Below are positions 32,701 through 44,700 of a stretch of 64,000 bases of DNA, in pieces (the stretch's first letter is position 1; the number at the start of each line of letters is the position of its first letter). Made by a program: the position numbers and the translations under genes. The DNA is taken from assembly GCF_963924675.1 (NCBI RefSeq), contig NC_089226.1, positions 56,110,205-56,174,204 of the forward strand. The letters are read 5' to 3'. This DNA is from Phocoena phocoena. Its lineage: Eukaryota; Chordata; Mammalia; Artiodactyla; Phocoenidae. Below the pieces are notes generated by a model that did not search any database, was not told the DNA's origin, and saw nothing but the letters and a program-made list of their open reading frames with translations.

Positions 32701-35700
32701 AAAGGGGGCCTTAGATTGAGACTCTTATAATTTCAACTCTTAGTACTTCAACATTAAGTACTGCAAAAACTGGCCAACTCACTGCAATAAGCAAAGTCCT
32801 AGAGGGCCCAGAACTTATAGGTAAGAGAAATAAGGATGCCCTGCAAGCACAGCACGACACAGAAAAAGAAAAGGCTCCCTGGCTCAGGACACAGCTCTCC
32901 AGCCTGGTCATCAGAGCTCTTCACCTGTCCAAAGGAAGAACGCAGCAACCCAGGAGTGAGGCAGCCAGAGAAAAGCCAAGGTTCAGAGAAGCCCACTTTG
33001 GCCGTGTGCCCATCCATCCAGCACGGTCCAGAAGGTAGGCGTTATCTGAAGGTCGTGCCCATCCCAGTCCCCACAGAGGGCCTCTTGGCCCTGAGTGGAG
33101 ACGGTTTGTCAGGCTTCATACCAAGGTCTGCATGAACTGCTCGCTGCCCCAGCCCTCCTCGCTCTTTGCTTGGGTTCTAGGCCCACCAGGCAATGGCTCC
33201 CCAGAGACCTGGCTCCCAGGAGGGAAGGAGACCAGGGAGGGGACAAGAGTGTTCCTATCAGTAGAAAGGGAGATGGCCTGGTGTCAGTTATAATAGTGTT
33301 GGGAGGAGGCAGTGACATGGTTAGGGTCAGCTGTCCGACCTCTCTGGGTGTCTTGAGGAAGGTCAATGTCAGGACAGCCAGACGAGGGCCAGACTCCAGG
33401 CTGAGAGCGGACACCCAGCAAAACCTCTGGCCATCTGGCTTCCCTCAGTGACAGAAGATCCACCCCAACCCCATCCTTCCCACTGCCTTGTCAAAGGCTA
33501 CACATCTACTCTAAACTTTAAAACTTTGAGATTCAACTGAAACCCTGCCCTATCTCATAATGACCTTACGCATATAGGTTTTTAATTCAACAATTTCTTC
33601 ACTGACTTTCCAGTAGTTTGCCTGTAATTAGGGTCAACCTCTACCAGCTGAGTAATGATAATTTATGTGGCTACTAATAATAAGTCATGCTTAAATCTGA
33701 TATTTATGATATAACTTTATAATAGAGGCAGGATGCTTTGGGTTTAAATCCTGGCTCTGCCACCCAGAATAGGTTATTTAATTTCTATGAGCATGAGTTT
33801 CCTCATTTGTAAGAGAGATAATTCACCCACCTTGCAGGATCATACCAAGAATTAAACAAGTTAAAGTATTTAAAGCTCAAAGCACAGTATCTGGCACAAA
33901 ATCAATGTCATCAATATATTTTTTCCTTTTCCCCATTACCCTTGGTACCAGATTTTCTGTTTCATACTAATTCATTCTCCTTCCTGTGAGTCTCTTCCTC
34001 AATTGATCACATACAGTAAAAGAAGTAAAATATTCAATAAATATGTTAAAAAATGAAAGAAGTCAAATATTTATTTACCTACTTAATGTTTCCATAAGGA
34101 TTCATTATAAAAGCAAAGAGTAAAACAAATGAAAAACCCAGCAACAGCAACAAACAGCTAAACAAGCCAAATTCTGTTTCATCTGAAAATCTTACCTCAG
34201 TGACAAATCCTTCCATAACAATAAAATACATAGAAACAGTGACCAATTCTGATGTCATAGATTCATCTAGATAGCCTCACCCTTTTGAAATGTTAAGAGT
34301 TCACAGAAGATCCAAGAATACTATTTCTTAATTACTTTCTGGTGTTAAGACTCTCAGCTCATTTCCCTTACTCACTCCTCACAGATGAAAGAACTATATA
34401 CAAACACTCCTCAACTCAGTTATTTCCCCTCTTATAAAAGGAGATGAAACTAAACCTTATTTTAGAAAGGAGGCAGTTACAGAAGGTAGGAGGAAAAAGA
34501 AGAGATACAACCTGCTGCATGATGTGGGTGATTGCTCCAGGGGAAGATGCTGGGATGGACTTCACCACCACCGAAGTCTGTGTTGCGGTCTGTGACTGAG
34601 CCACGTGTTGGAGGAGGGTCCGCTGAGGCTGGGAGGGCTGCTGGGGCTGGGAGCGATGGCTGACTGAAAATAGAGAAGGTGATATTTCTCCAGAAATCAC
34701 CACAGCATCTGTAACCAGCAGTCATTTGAAACAAACGTCTGTGAGATTGCATCACAGAGAGAAAGTGTGGCACTAGGAGGCAGAAGACCAGAGTCTGCCC
34801 ACTTATGAGCTGTGTGACTCTGAAAAAGTCACTTAGCTTCTCTGAGACTCTGTGTCCTCATCTGTAAAACGGGAATAACAGAGCTATTAGAAGGATGAGA
34901 TGAGAAATGTATGTGGAAGCACTGTGAAAACTATTATCACAAAGGAGGAACAAATCCCTTAAAGTTATATCCTCTTGTGAGTTGTACTCTTTCTCCAGTG
35001 ACCTTTACCCCACTAAGGTAACAAAACAACAATCAGTTTCTGCAATCAAATCCCAGACTAATATCTTTAAGGACAGTGAGACAGTACAAGTTCTTTAATC
35101 TCTTGGTCCCTGTTCCAGATGCAATACAAAAACCAGAAGCATTCACTCCTTTATATATAAAGTGACACTGTCTCATATCCTAAAGATGTAAGAGGTCAAG
35201 GTGATACTGCAGAAAGAGAACTGGACCAAGAGTCACAACTGGATTCTGTCCCGCTCTGCCACCAACCAGCTATGTGAATTTGAAGAGGTCACTTAAACTC
35301 TGTTATTAACCTCTAAAATTTAGAGGTTTTATTTGTGTTTGTTTTATTTTTGTTTTTTTTATTGGGATAAAAACTTATTTTTTAGAAGAGGACCAAATGA
35401 AGTAATGAATTGAAAATGGTCCTTAAATTGTTAAGTACTAAAATATAAAGTTAACAAAATAACAGAAAAGTCAGTGTTCTTTCTTTCATCTATTCAAATT
35501 TAGCTCATCTGACACAAATGAGTGAGAGTATAGTTTAGGAAACAACCCCACCTCTTAGTCTCTTGCTACAAGGTCCCATGGAGTAAACTATACATTTATA
35601 TTTACATTTATATATAGATGTAAAACTATACATCTACGTTGATGCCAAACTACCATTTTTAATCAGCCTCAATTTCAACTTTTTTTTTCTTTTTTAAATG

Positions 35701-38700
35701 TATTTATTTTTGGCTGCGTTGGGTCCTGGTTGCTGTATGCAGGCTTTCTCTAGTTGTGACGAGCGGGGGCTACTCTGTTGAAGTGCATGGGCTTCTCATT
35801 GCAATGGCTTCTCTTGTTACGGAGCATGGGCTCTAGGCGCGCAGGCTTCAGTAGTTGTGGCGTGCGGGCTCAGTAGTTCTGGCGCACGGCCTTAGTTGCT
35901 CCACGACGTGGGATCTTCCTGGTCCAGGGCTCGAACCCGTGTCCCCTGCATTGGCAGGTGGATTCTCAACCACTGTGCCACCAGGGAAGTCTTCTCAATT
36001 TCAACTTTTTAAACAGTATAAACAATTATCACTTCTTATTCTACAGACCTTTAAAAATGCTTATGGTCACTAGGAAACCAACTTTTTGAATCAGGAACAG
36101 ATTAAAACAAATCTGTAAAATTAGCTAAGGATTTTGAGAATATCAAAACTCTCTCAATAATCCGTGGTTCTAATTCTCATATATCTTGATCTACAATTTC
36201 AAGTAGTAGTGGTTCCATACTTAAAAAAGTCATAGTGGAGTGACCAAGGGTAAGATGAACACTACAAAAATCAGTGTAAAAGTGCCATTTATGTGTTATA
36301 GTACAGAACTTTAAAACTAGCCAGTGAAATATAAACAAGCTTTATTTTTATAACATATTCTATCTAAATTCACAAATGCAGTTTTTCTATTGTTGCTATA
36401 CATATGCCTACATGTGATATGAGGTTATAGGTAGCACCAGCAGTATTCTTTTATAAATGTACTACAATATCTTACTGTATTTCACAATATGCTTTATATG
36501 TACATTTTAAATTATATGTGTTAATAAAATCTTTCATATGTGTTCAATCAAACTGAAAAAAAGGTTTATATTAAAATAAGTATTGAATCATTTATAATAT
36601 AACTGAAAAAGAGAAAAAACAAATCATACTAATAATATTAAAATTAAGCAAGCAAATTAATGAAGTTTTTTACTGACATAAGCATCATCAGAAATGAATG
36701 ACATTTGAAAAATAAATAGTACATAAATATAATTTCTGATGAAATTATCAGATTATATGGCACATTTCTGTTGCCCACACTAATCTTCATAATTATTACA
36801 TTAAATTTATTAAGAAATGAAATGGATTTAATAGATGATCAGCTAAAAACATTTAAAAATAATCCTCATTCAAGATACTATAAATCTCTTCATAGTAATT
36901 CCCCAGAGTGCAGAAAAGTTAGAGAAAAATAATATCCACTGCAGGATGATACAAGAGGCCAGGGCCAGGAAGCTGGCTTTGAAGTCAAAGAAAAAACTCA
37001 GTGAGGCTGAGGATATGATGGGAGGAGATTATGGAAGGGAGGTCACAGAGTGCATATTTGGAAAACAGCTGAAGTGACCTTAACTGGGCCATGTAAACAC
37101 CATAAAACAGTCACTTATTTCTTTAAACAACTCATTTTTCCAATGTCAAACTGCTCATTTCTGAGAAAGAATCCTAGTATTCTGCAAAAGGAAAGTCTCT
37201 CTCCCTTTCACTGAGTAGAGCTTACCTTTCCTCTACCAGATCAGAGTAGAGCGCATCCATTTAAGTGGTTCCCCCTCAAACAATCATATTTTACCTTAGG
37301 TTATACTACAAATGGATGCACACCACTTACCTAGAAGGGGAAAAGCAACCTCTGTCCCCTCATCAGTGCGTTCTGAAAAGGATAAGTAAGGGAAGAAATC
37401 ATAGGTCTTTTCATCTATTTACTGTTTGATAATCTAGTCTATCCCCAGAGGTTATTATTGATTTCCCCAACATACTATGCTCTGCTTTTTGCTAAATAGC
37501 TCTAAAGAAAGATACTAGATGGCTTTCCATAATCTTTAATTGGATTTTCCCTTTAGGCAATTTTAACCCATTAATCTTAACAATATCTCCTAAAATGATC
37601 CCAAAGAATTCCTTTTCCACTTTGTTATTTACATCCTTCAAATATTTGTAACTTTATGTTCTTTTTTAATCACTGCTAAAGAAAACGTAAGACAGGTGTT
37701 CTTTACATACTGCCTCATAAATTATCTCTCCTAACCCCTAATTATTCACATTACTACTCTCTGAACTATTTCAAATCTCAAGGTAATGAAGTGTCCAAAA
37801 CAGAAAGCAGTATTCCAGGTGTGGTCTCACCAGAATATGAAAGAATCTATTAACCTTCCTGCTCCACTTCTCTACATATGCCATCCAAAAACCTCATTAG
37901 TGTTTTGCTGCCAGACCACATTTTAAACAAATACCTAATGTGCTTTCCACCAGAACTCCTAAATATTTACAGGGATTTAAAATTTTCTACATTTTTTTCT
38001 TTATATTTTAAAAAATTAAAAAAAATTTTTTTCTTTACATTTAAAAAAAGAAAGAGGCTTTTATACCTTATTTCTCCCTTGACCCACCGCCCCTTCCCCA
38101 AAACTAAAAAATCCAGATGCATATTATTCTTATATAAAAGATATTCTATCCTCTCACTGCAACTATTGCCTTATGTTCACAGATGTTATTTATGGCCAAC
38201 TTGCAGTTTTATATTACTAGCAAACTTTCTAACAACCTATTGATTTTTTCCCCCTAGTCATTAAAGACAGGGTAAATCCCAAGGACAATGTGAATTTGCT
38301 CTCAGAGAAAACTGGAAGAGATCTAGAAATATAAAAAATATACTCTCCCCAAAACAACCATCTCATGAAATCCAGAAATGTAGCTCTCCTACCTTAATAC
38401 TGCTTTTTAAGAGGACACCTACCAGTAGTGATGTATTCAGCAACTAGTTCGGACTCTACCACAGCAATTGATGGACTCTCAGGAGAATGTCTCTTTTCCT
38501 GGGTCATCTGAATAGGCACTGCCATTTGACTCAAGTCAATAGTGGGTTGTCTTGGTTTAGATTCCAATTTTTCCTTTACTGTATAAAAAAGTCAGGGGAA
38601 AAATTAACTTTTATTACAAACAAGTACTAAAACCAGAGTTGTTCTTGGGAATAATGAACAAGACCTCTGGGGTGCCACATGGGCAGTAACTAAGGAGTCA

Positions 38701-41700
38701 GTGAATTGAAAACAAAAAAGCCGACTGCTATGTATGGCTGTAGAGTGCACAACTTGTGCAACCATACCCAGTAGCCTAGCAAGAACTCATATGTAATCAG
38801 ACTAAAATCCGCCCCTATTATCACTAGGCCAAACAATTGCATCTGTTTCCCCTGTACATACTCCCCTTAGAACATTTCCTTTACCCTTCTTCAAGGCAGT
38901 ACCTGGTATTGTGGAGTTCACCAACCTGAAAACAAAGGGTGAGTAAGCAGTACACAGCATGATTTGCTCTAGGGCACACCTGCCCAGAAGAGCACAACAC
39001 AGTGAATAGTGACCAGTTTAATTTGATCTATTAAAAATTCAAGATAATCTCCAAAGAAATGTTACAATATTTTTAGTGACTCTTAAAGAATAAAAATTTT
39101 CAGTGTCAGGAAAATATGGCCTCTCTGTTCCTGCAAAAATGTCAATGGAATGGTCTGGAGTCAAGAATGGTTTCCATGGATAGAATAACTTTCTATATTA
39201 TCACTTTTTCTACAAAATCATTTGGTTTCTACCCTCTATAAGGCTTTAATGGAAATAGCTGAGTATGTAAAAGATAAGGAGCTGAGGAAATGCCTAAAGC
39301 CAAAAATAACACCAATAGAAAGATTAACCAAAGACTTACAATAAAAGCTAGTATTCTTTGGGTAGTGTAGAGTGGATGTTACAAACAAATAGTAACCAGT
39401 AATTAAGTACACTGCATGATCATTCAGATTATTCTCACCAAGCATATAATGTAACAAAATCAAGATAATCATTTAAACAAAGAAAGCAAAACAAAACCAA
39501 AGGAATACAAAAGTCACTCCACAAATAGAGAGGACATTGAACTAGGAATCAAAAGACATGGACTCTCACTCTGCCACTAACCAACTGGGTAACCTCTCTA
39601 GGTCTCGGTTTATTTATCCATAATGAAAGGGTTGGATGAGATCATCGCTAAGGTCCCTTAAATACTCTGACAATATTTGACCTATTATAATAAAAAAGTC
39701 AGTATAACTAACACAGTTTTGCCTAGAGTTTATCAAAGATATTTAGTAACTAGAAATACTGATTGGATCTTGTTAAATAAGAATAGCTTTGCATGTAAGC
39801 TCAAGTTGTTAAATTACACAAAGAAGTATGAAGATAAAAAAACAAATTAGAATGCTAGCAAGGCCATTAATGGTGTTTTAGGACCACAAAACTGCCCCAT
39901 CAATATCAAGGAGGATGGCAGGGGCCCTCCAATCTGCCTCCTACTATTCTGGAATAGAACTGGCAACTGTACTGCATTTATCTCCGTGCTTAGAACTGAC
40001 AGACCTACTCCTTTCTGGTGACAAAAGGCAACAGGATTGTCCATTTTAAGCAGGAGACAGAGAAGAAAGAGCTCTGCCATTTTTTTCTTCTTTCTACTGA
40101 TTATAGTCTGTCTATCCTTCAGTACTCCTGTGAACATCTTAATGAACTGACAAGTAAACAGACTGCACCAATGATTATAGACAAGTCCAGAGGGGGGAAA
40201 TGTGCTCAAATAATAACAAAGAAAATATAACAGTAGTAGTATTTTAGCACAACCCATCTCTAGAGAAAACATGCTTCATTCAATTGAGCATGTGAATTCA
40301 TACCTGTTGTCTGTTGGAGTTCTAACAGAGCTTTGATTGTTGAAGTAGCTGATTGTGATTCACTGGATACATCCTGATAAATTATGGTGGGGCTAGTCTC
40401 CATTGCAATCTCATGTTCTGACCAATCCTGACGCCGGGAAGCAATTACATGAACTACAGGCTGGGAATCTGTTTTATATTAGTTAAAAAAAAAAAACCCT
40501 ATAAACAAAGTTTCTCTTAAAAAAAAACAATTTGTTTTTTTTTTAATCTTTGTTTTACTATAAACTTCATGCTTTATCTCCCCAAGAAGACTGTAAGCCC
40601 CCAGAGGGCATAATGTCTTTCATGTCTGTATTCACTTATTCATTCATTCACTGATTCAACAGACTAGGCACCTATGTGCCTGAGTCAACATTTGGCACTG
40701 AGGATATAAAGGAGCTCACAGAATAATCAAAGGATGCTCAAGAAGCACACAATCTGGTTGGAGAGACAGACATGTAAAGAGACAAATTACAATTCAATGT
40801 TATAATTGCTATAATAAATAGGTGTGCGTTTGTGTGGGTGGGTGCATGTTTGTGTACAGTAAGAACAAAACGCTGTATGAGTCTTGTTTTCCCCAGTGCA
40901 CCTAAAAATGTGTTCTGTATTATAACCTGAGCATTCAGTGAACACTTATGGGATGGCTGAGTTACTGAAAGGAAATCCTGTCCATGACAACAAGAATGGA
41001 TAAATGATCTAGAAGTAGCATGATATGACACGTATAACATTTGGAGTTCAAAGGCTTACGTTACAGTCCTAGCTCTACCAATTATCAGCAAGTTAATTCT
41101 CTGGGTCTTAGTATCATTATTTCTAAAATGGCAACACTAAAATTACCTCTCTACCTCACAGGATTTCTAAGGATATAATGAAATGACGTACATAAAAGAG
41201 CTTTATAAACTATGAAGGACAATAGAAGTGTTTTATTTTGTTGTTGTTGTTCTGGTTGTGGGTTGAAAAGTTCTAAGCCTTTTAGTTAGTTTCCAAATAA
41301 ATTATAGCCCTAACTCAAGGCGTATTATATTCATGCTATATAAGTATGCATGTAAATACTAAATACACATCAAATCAAACAACAAATTATTTATTGAGTT
41401 TTCCATCTACAGAATAAGTAGGTTGTATTAGACTATTGTTAAGTTCCTAAACTCCTTGGTCCAAGATACCACACAGGAAATTATACAGGCTATAAAAGCA
41501 TGACTCTTACTCCCAAGTTTAGATTATAATGGAGGAGACATAAAATAAAGATACACATATAGCTTTGTATTTTGGGATAAAGTAAAATGATTAGGGCAAA
41601 TAGGGCAACTATACAGAAAGAAAAAGACTACTGTGAATTGGAATGGTCAATGAAAGCATCACAGAAAAGAATTCATGCAGCCCTAAAACCGAGAATAAAC

Positions 41701-44700
41701 AACTTAAGTTCAACCTTCTATGAACTTTGTATTTTCAAAAACCACAAAGTTGTCCAAAAAGGTAAAGCGGGGGGGGGGGGAATGACTCTTAAAAAAACAA
41801 AAACAAAAAAACTGTCTTCCTAAAGAAAACAAAATCAATATACAAAATATCTGGAATTTTAATTTACCATTAACAAATTGTATTTCCGCTCCCCACCCTA
41901 GCCTCTAAACACTAGGTAGAATATATGCCACACCAGGGATGTATAATTTCCATTAAACTTTCAAAAAAAATCTAGATGACTGAAGAACAATATCCTGTAG
42001 TAATATCAAATGCCACATGAGGCGTATAACAGTTTTTCTTTACTCATTCTAAGTTGATATATAGAATTTAAACTTAAGAGAACTGATTATATTAGGGAAT
42101 CATTAGTTTTATATAAACTAAGTTCTCAATTTTAAGAATTTCTCATGATGCTATAAGTACCCCTGGCTAGGTGAGAGGACCTATAGGCAAAGAATGACTT
42201 TGCAACCCAACTCTGTAAAATACACACACTGAATACCCAGAAGAAAGCAAAAACTGCACCGGTAGAGAGATAAGGTAGAATAAGACTGGAAAAGGAGAAC
42301 AAATTTCCACATGGGACCACCTGTCAGAGACATCACCCCACATAACATCATCCCATAGGGACTGGGGAGATTGGTCTTTCTCTTTCTGCCCATACTCAGA
42401 AAGTGTAGCTGACCAAACAAAGCACCAATGCAGCAACCCCAAATGCTGTGACACAGAATGAGGGTGTGAACCTAAATGTGAAAAACATTCCTTGAGTGAT
42501 TTTCCTCTCTACTTTTGGCTTATGCTTAGACTAGATAAATCTACTGCCTACCAAGTCTGATGCTGGGGTCAGAGTGCAATGACTGAGACACCAGGAGCCT
42601 GATCTAACAGTTCCATTTGATTATGCAGTGTGCATCCATCTAGACTTTCCTATGTCTCTTGAGGATGATGGCCTACTGAGCCTCAGATATCTTTCCCCAC
42701 AGGTCATTTAACAAATATTTATTGGGCATCTACTACATGTTAGGTACTAGAGATAAACACTGTATTGCTATATTCAAAGGCAGATTCAGGCATCTCTATG
42801 GAAGAATGTCTCCTATGTCTTTATAATAAAAAGCCTATATCACATTTGCAAAGAATCATAAGATCTCTCAGCTAGAAAAGACAATCTGAAAGTATACTAT
42901 CATCAATGATAGTATGATCATTGATAGATGATGATATCACCAACTATCATCAAGTAATACTATCATCAATCCTATGCTAAAATCTTCAAAATATCCCTAA
43001 CAATCTAGGAATCCCACACCACAGAACTCACTGTTTTCTAAGACACTTTCTTTCCATCTTTGCACTGTTAGGACAATTAGAAAATTTTCTTTATAATAGA
43101 GTGGAAACAGGTCTTCTGATTGCTACTCAATGGTTCTAGTTCTGTCCATGTACCTACCAAAGACCAATTCTTTTCCCTCTTCCATGTCACAGTCCTCAAG
43201 ATAACTGACAACAGTTCCGTGTCCCCCACAACCCCACCCAATTTTCATCTTCTCTTCTCCATGATAAATGTCCTTTCTCCACCTACCATTCTTCATATAA
43301 AATGATTCCCAGATGCCTTATGCATCTAAACTACCTCTTCTAAACTAAACCCAACCCAAGATGTCTATATCCCTTCCATGATGTAATAGGTACCTTCCCT
43401 CTGAAGTACTGTCATAAAGCCCAAGGTCTTCACAGTATTTAACTGCTTATACAGCTTTGCCCCACATGTTCCAGAGAACATTAATTCCTCAAGATGTTCT
43501 GCAAAAGGGACTTCCCTGGTGGCGCAGTGGTTAAGAATCTGCCTGCCGATGCAGGGGACACGGGTTCGAGCCCTGGTCTGGGAAGATCCCACATGCCGCA
43601 GAGCAACTAAGCCCCTGCGCCACAACTACTGACCCTGTGCTCTAGAGCCCACGAGCCACAACTACTGAGCCCGCATGCCTACAGCCCGTACTCCGCCACA
43701 AGAAAAGCCACTACGATGAGAAGCGTGCGCACCACAATGAAGAGTAGCTCCCATTCATCGCAACTAGAGAAAGCCCGTGAGCAGCAACAGACCCAACACA
43801 GCCAAAAGTAAAAAAATAAATTTTTTTTAAAAAGATGTTCTGCAAAAGAAGGGTTCCATGGTCAAAAAAGTTGGGGGCATTTTACATTATATCCTTCATC
43901 TTTCACAACATATATTAGCATATAATGGCTCTGAAAAGTTCTGCAATAAGTATGTTTTGCTTAACCTCAATTTATTCCTCACTCTCACCATGACCTACCA
44001 AGATCATGAAGCTTCTGGAAAAACCATCCTAGAAACCAAGTTGTGGCCTACTTAAAGCAATGTCTTTACAGGATGCATTTTTATATTTGCCTCATGCCAT
44101 GTTCCATCTTAAATCCTTACCCTTGGTTTTGTCTCCTTTTTCTCTTCCATTTTACTTCACATAATCTTATATTCTAGCTAATCTACCTTAAAACCTTTTG
44201 GAAATAAAGAGAATATAAATAAAGAAAACTTTTAACATTTTTTCTTTCTTTTTTTAAAAAAATCTATAACCCAATAAGCCCAATAACCCTATTCCCAAGT
44301 GAGAAAGGGAAAATAAGAAGATCCAAATAGGAAGGAAAGCTCAGGAGCTGTGGAAGGCATATGGTCCAATCTTCAGTAAGTGATCTAGGCAAGTATGACC
44401 TTGAACTATTAGGGTTGGTCATCTAGCTATCAGTATGTAAAAATACTTCAGGGGTATACAGCTTAAAAGGCCCACCCACTAGGTTAGGGGAAACGCCAAA
44501 AAGGAAAAAATGTTTTGGACTCAGGCAACAGAAATTAGTTTATAAGGCTGAAGTTTAACTCTGTACCACAGTTATTATGGTTGCTGTTCTGCTGTTTGTT
44601 CATTCAGGGACTTTTACTGGGTGTCTACTTAGAGCTAGCTAACCTCTTCGCTAATTATTGAATATATAGAGATGAATATGATCCTTGCCTTTGAGAAGCT

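Larger units (their letters stand above)
34664..37330 (-). other. EMSY: EMSY intron between W8 and the cassette exon
   Basis: 2,667 nt. Holds two sense MIRs (34760-34935, 35195-35320) and a reverse CHR SINE (35685-35993). The rest is A/T-rich and unassigned. Confidence 0.8.

Noticed and set aside
32836..33135. 99-codon ORF in the GC-richer intron block
   Set aside because: Overlapped by frames on the other strand and in another frame, no motif, and it lies inside an EMSY intron. Kept only as a block of interest, not as a gene.
39847..40272. 141-codon minus-strand ORF beside EMSY exon W6
   Set aside because: Intronic, no motif, no matching splice phase with W6 or W7. Judged chance.
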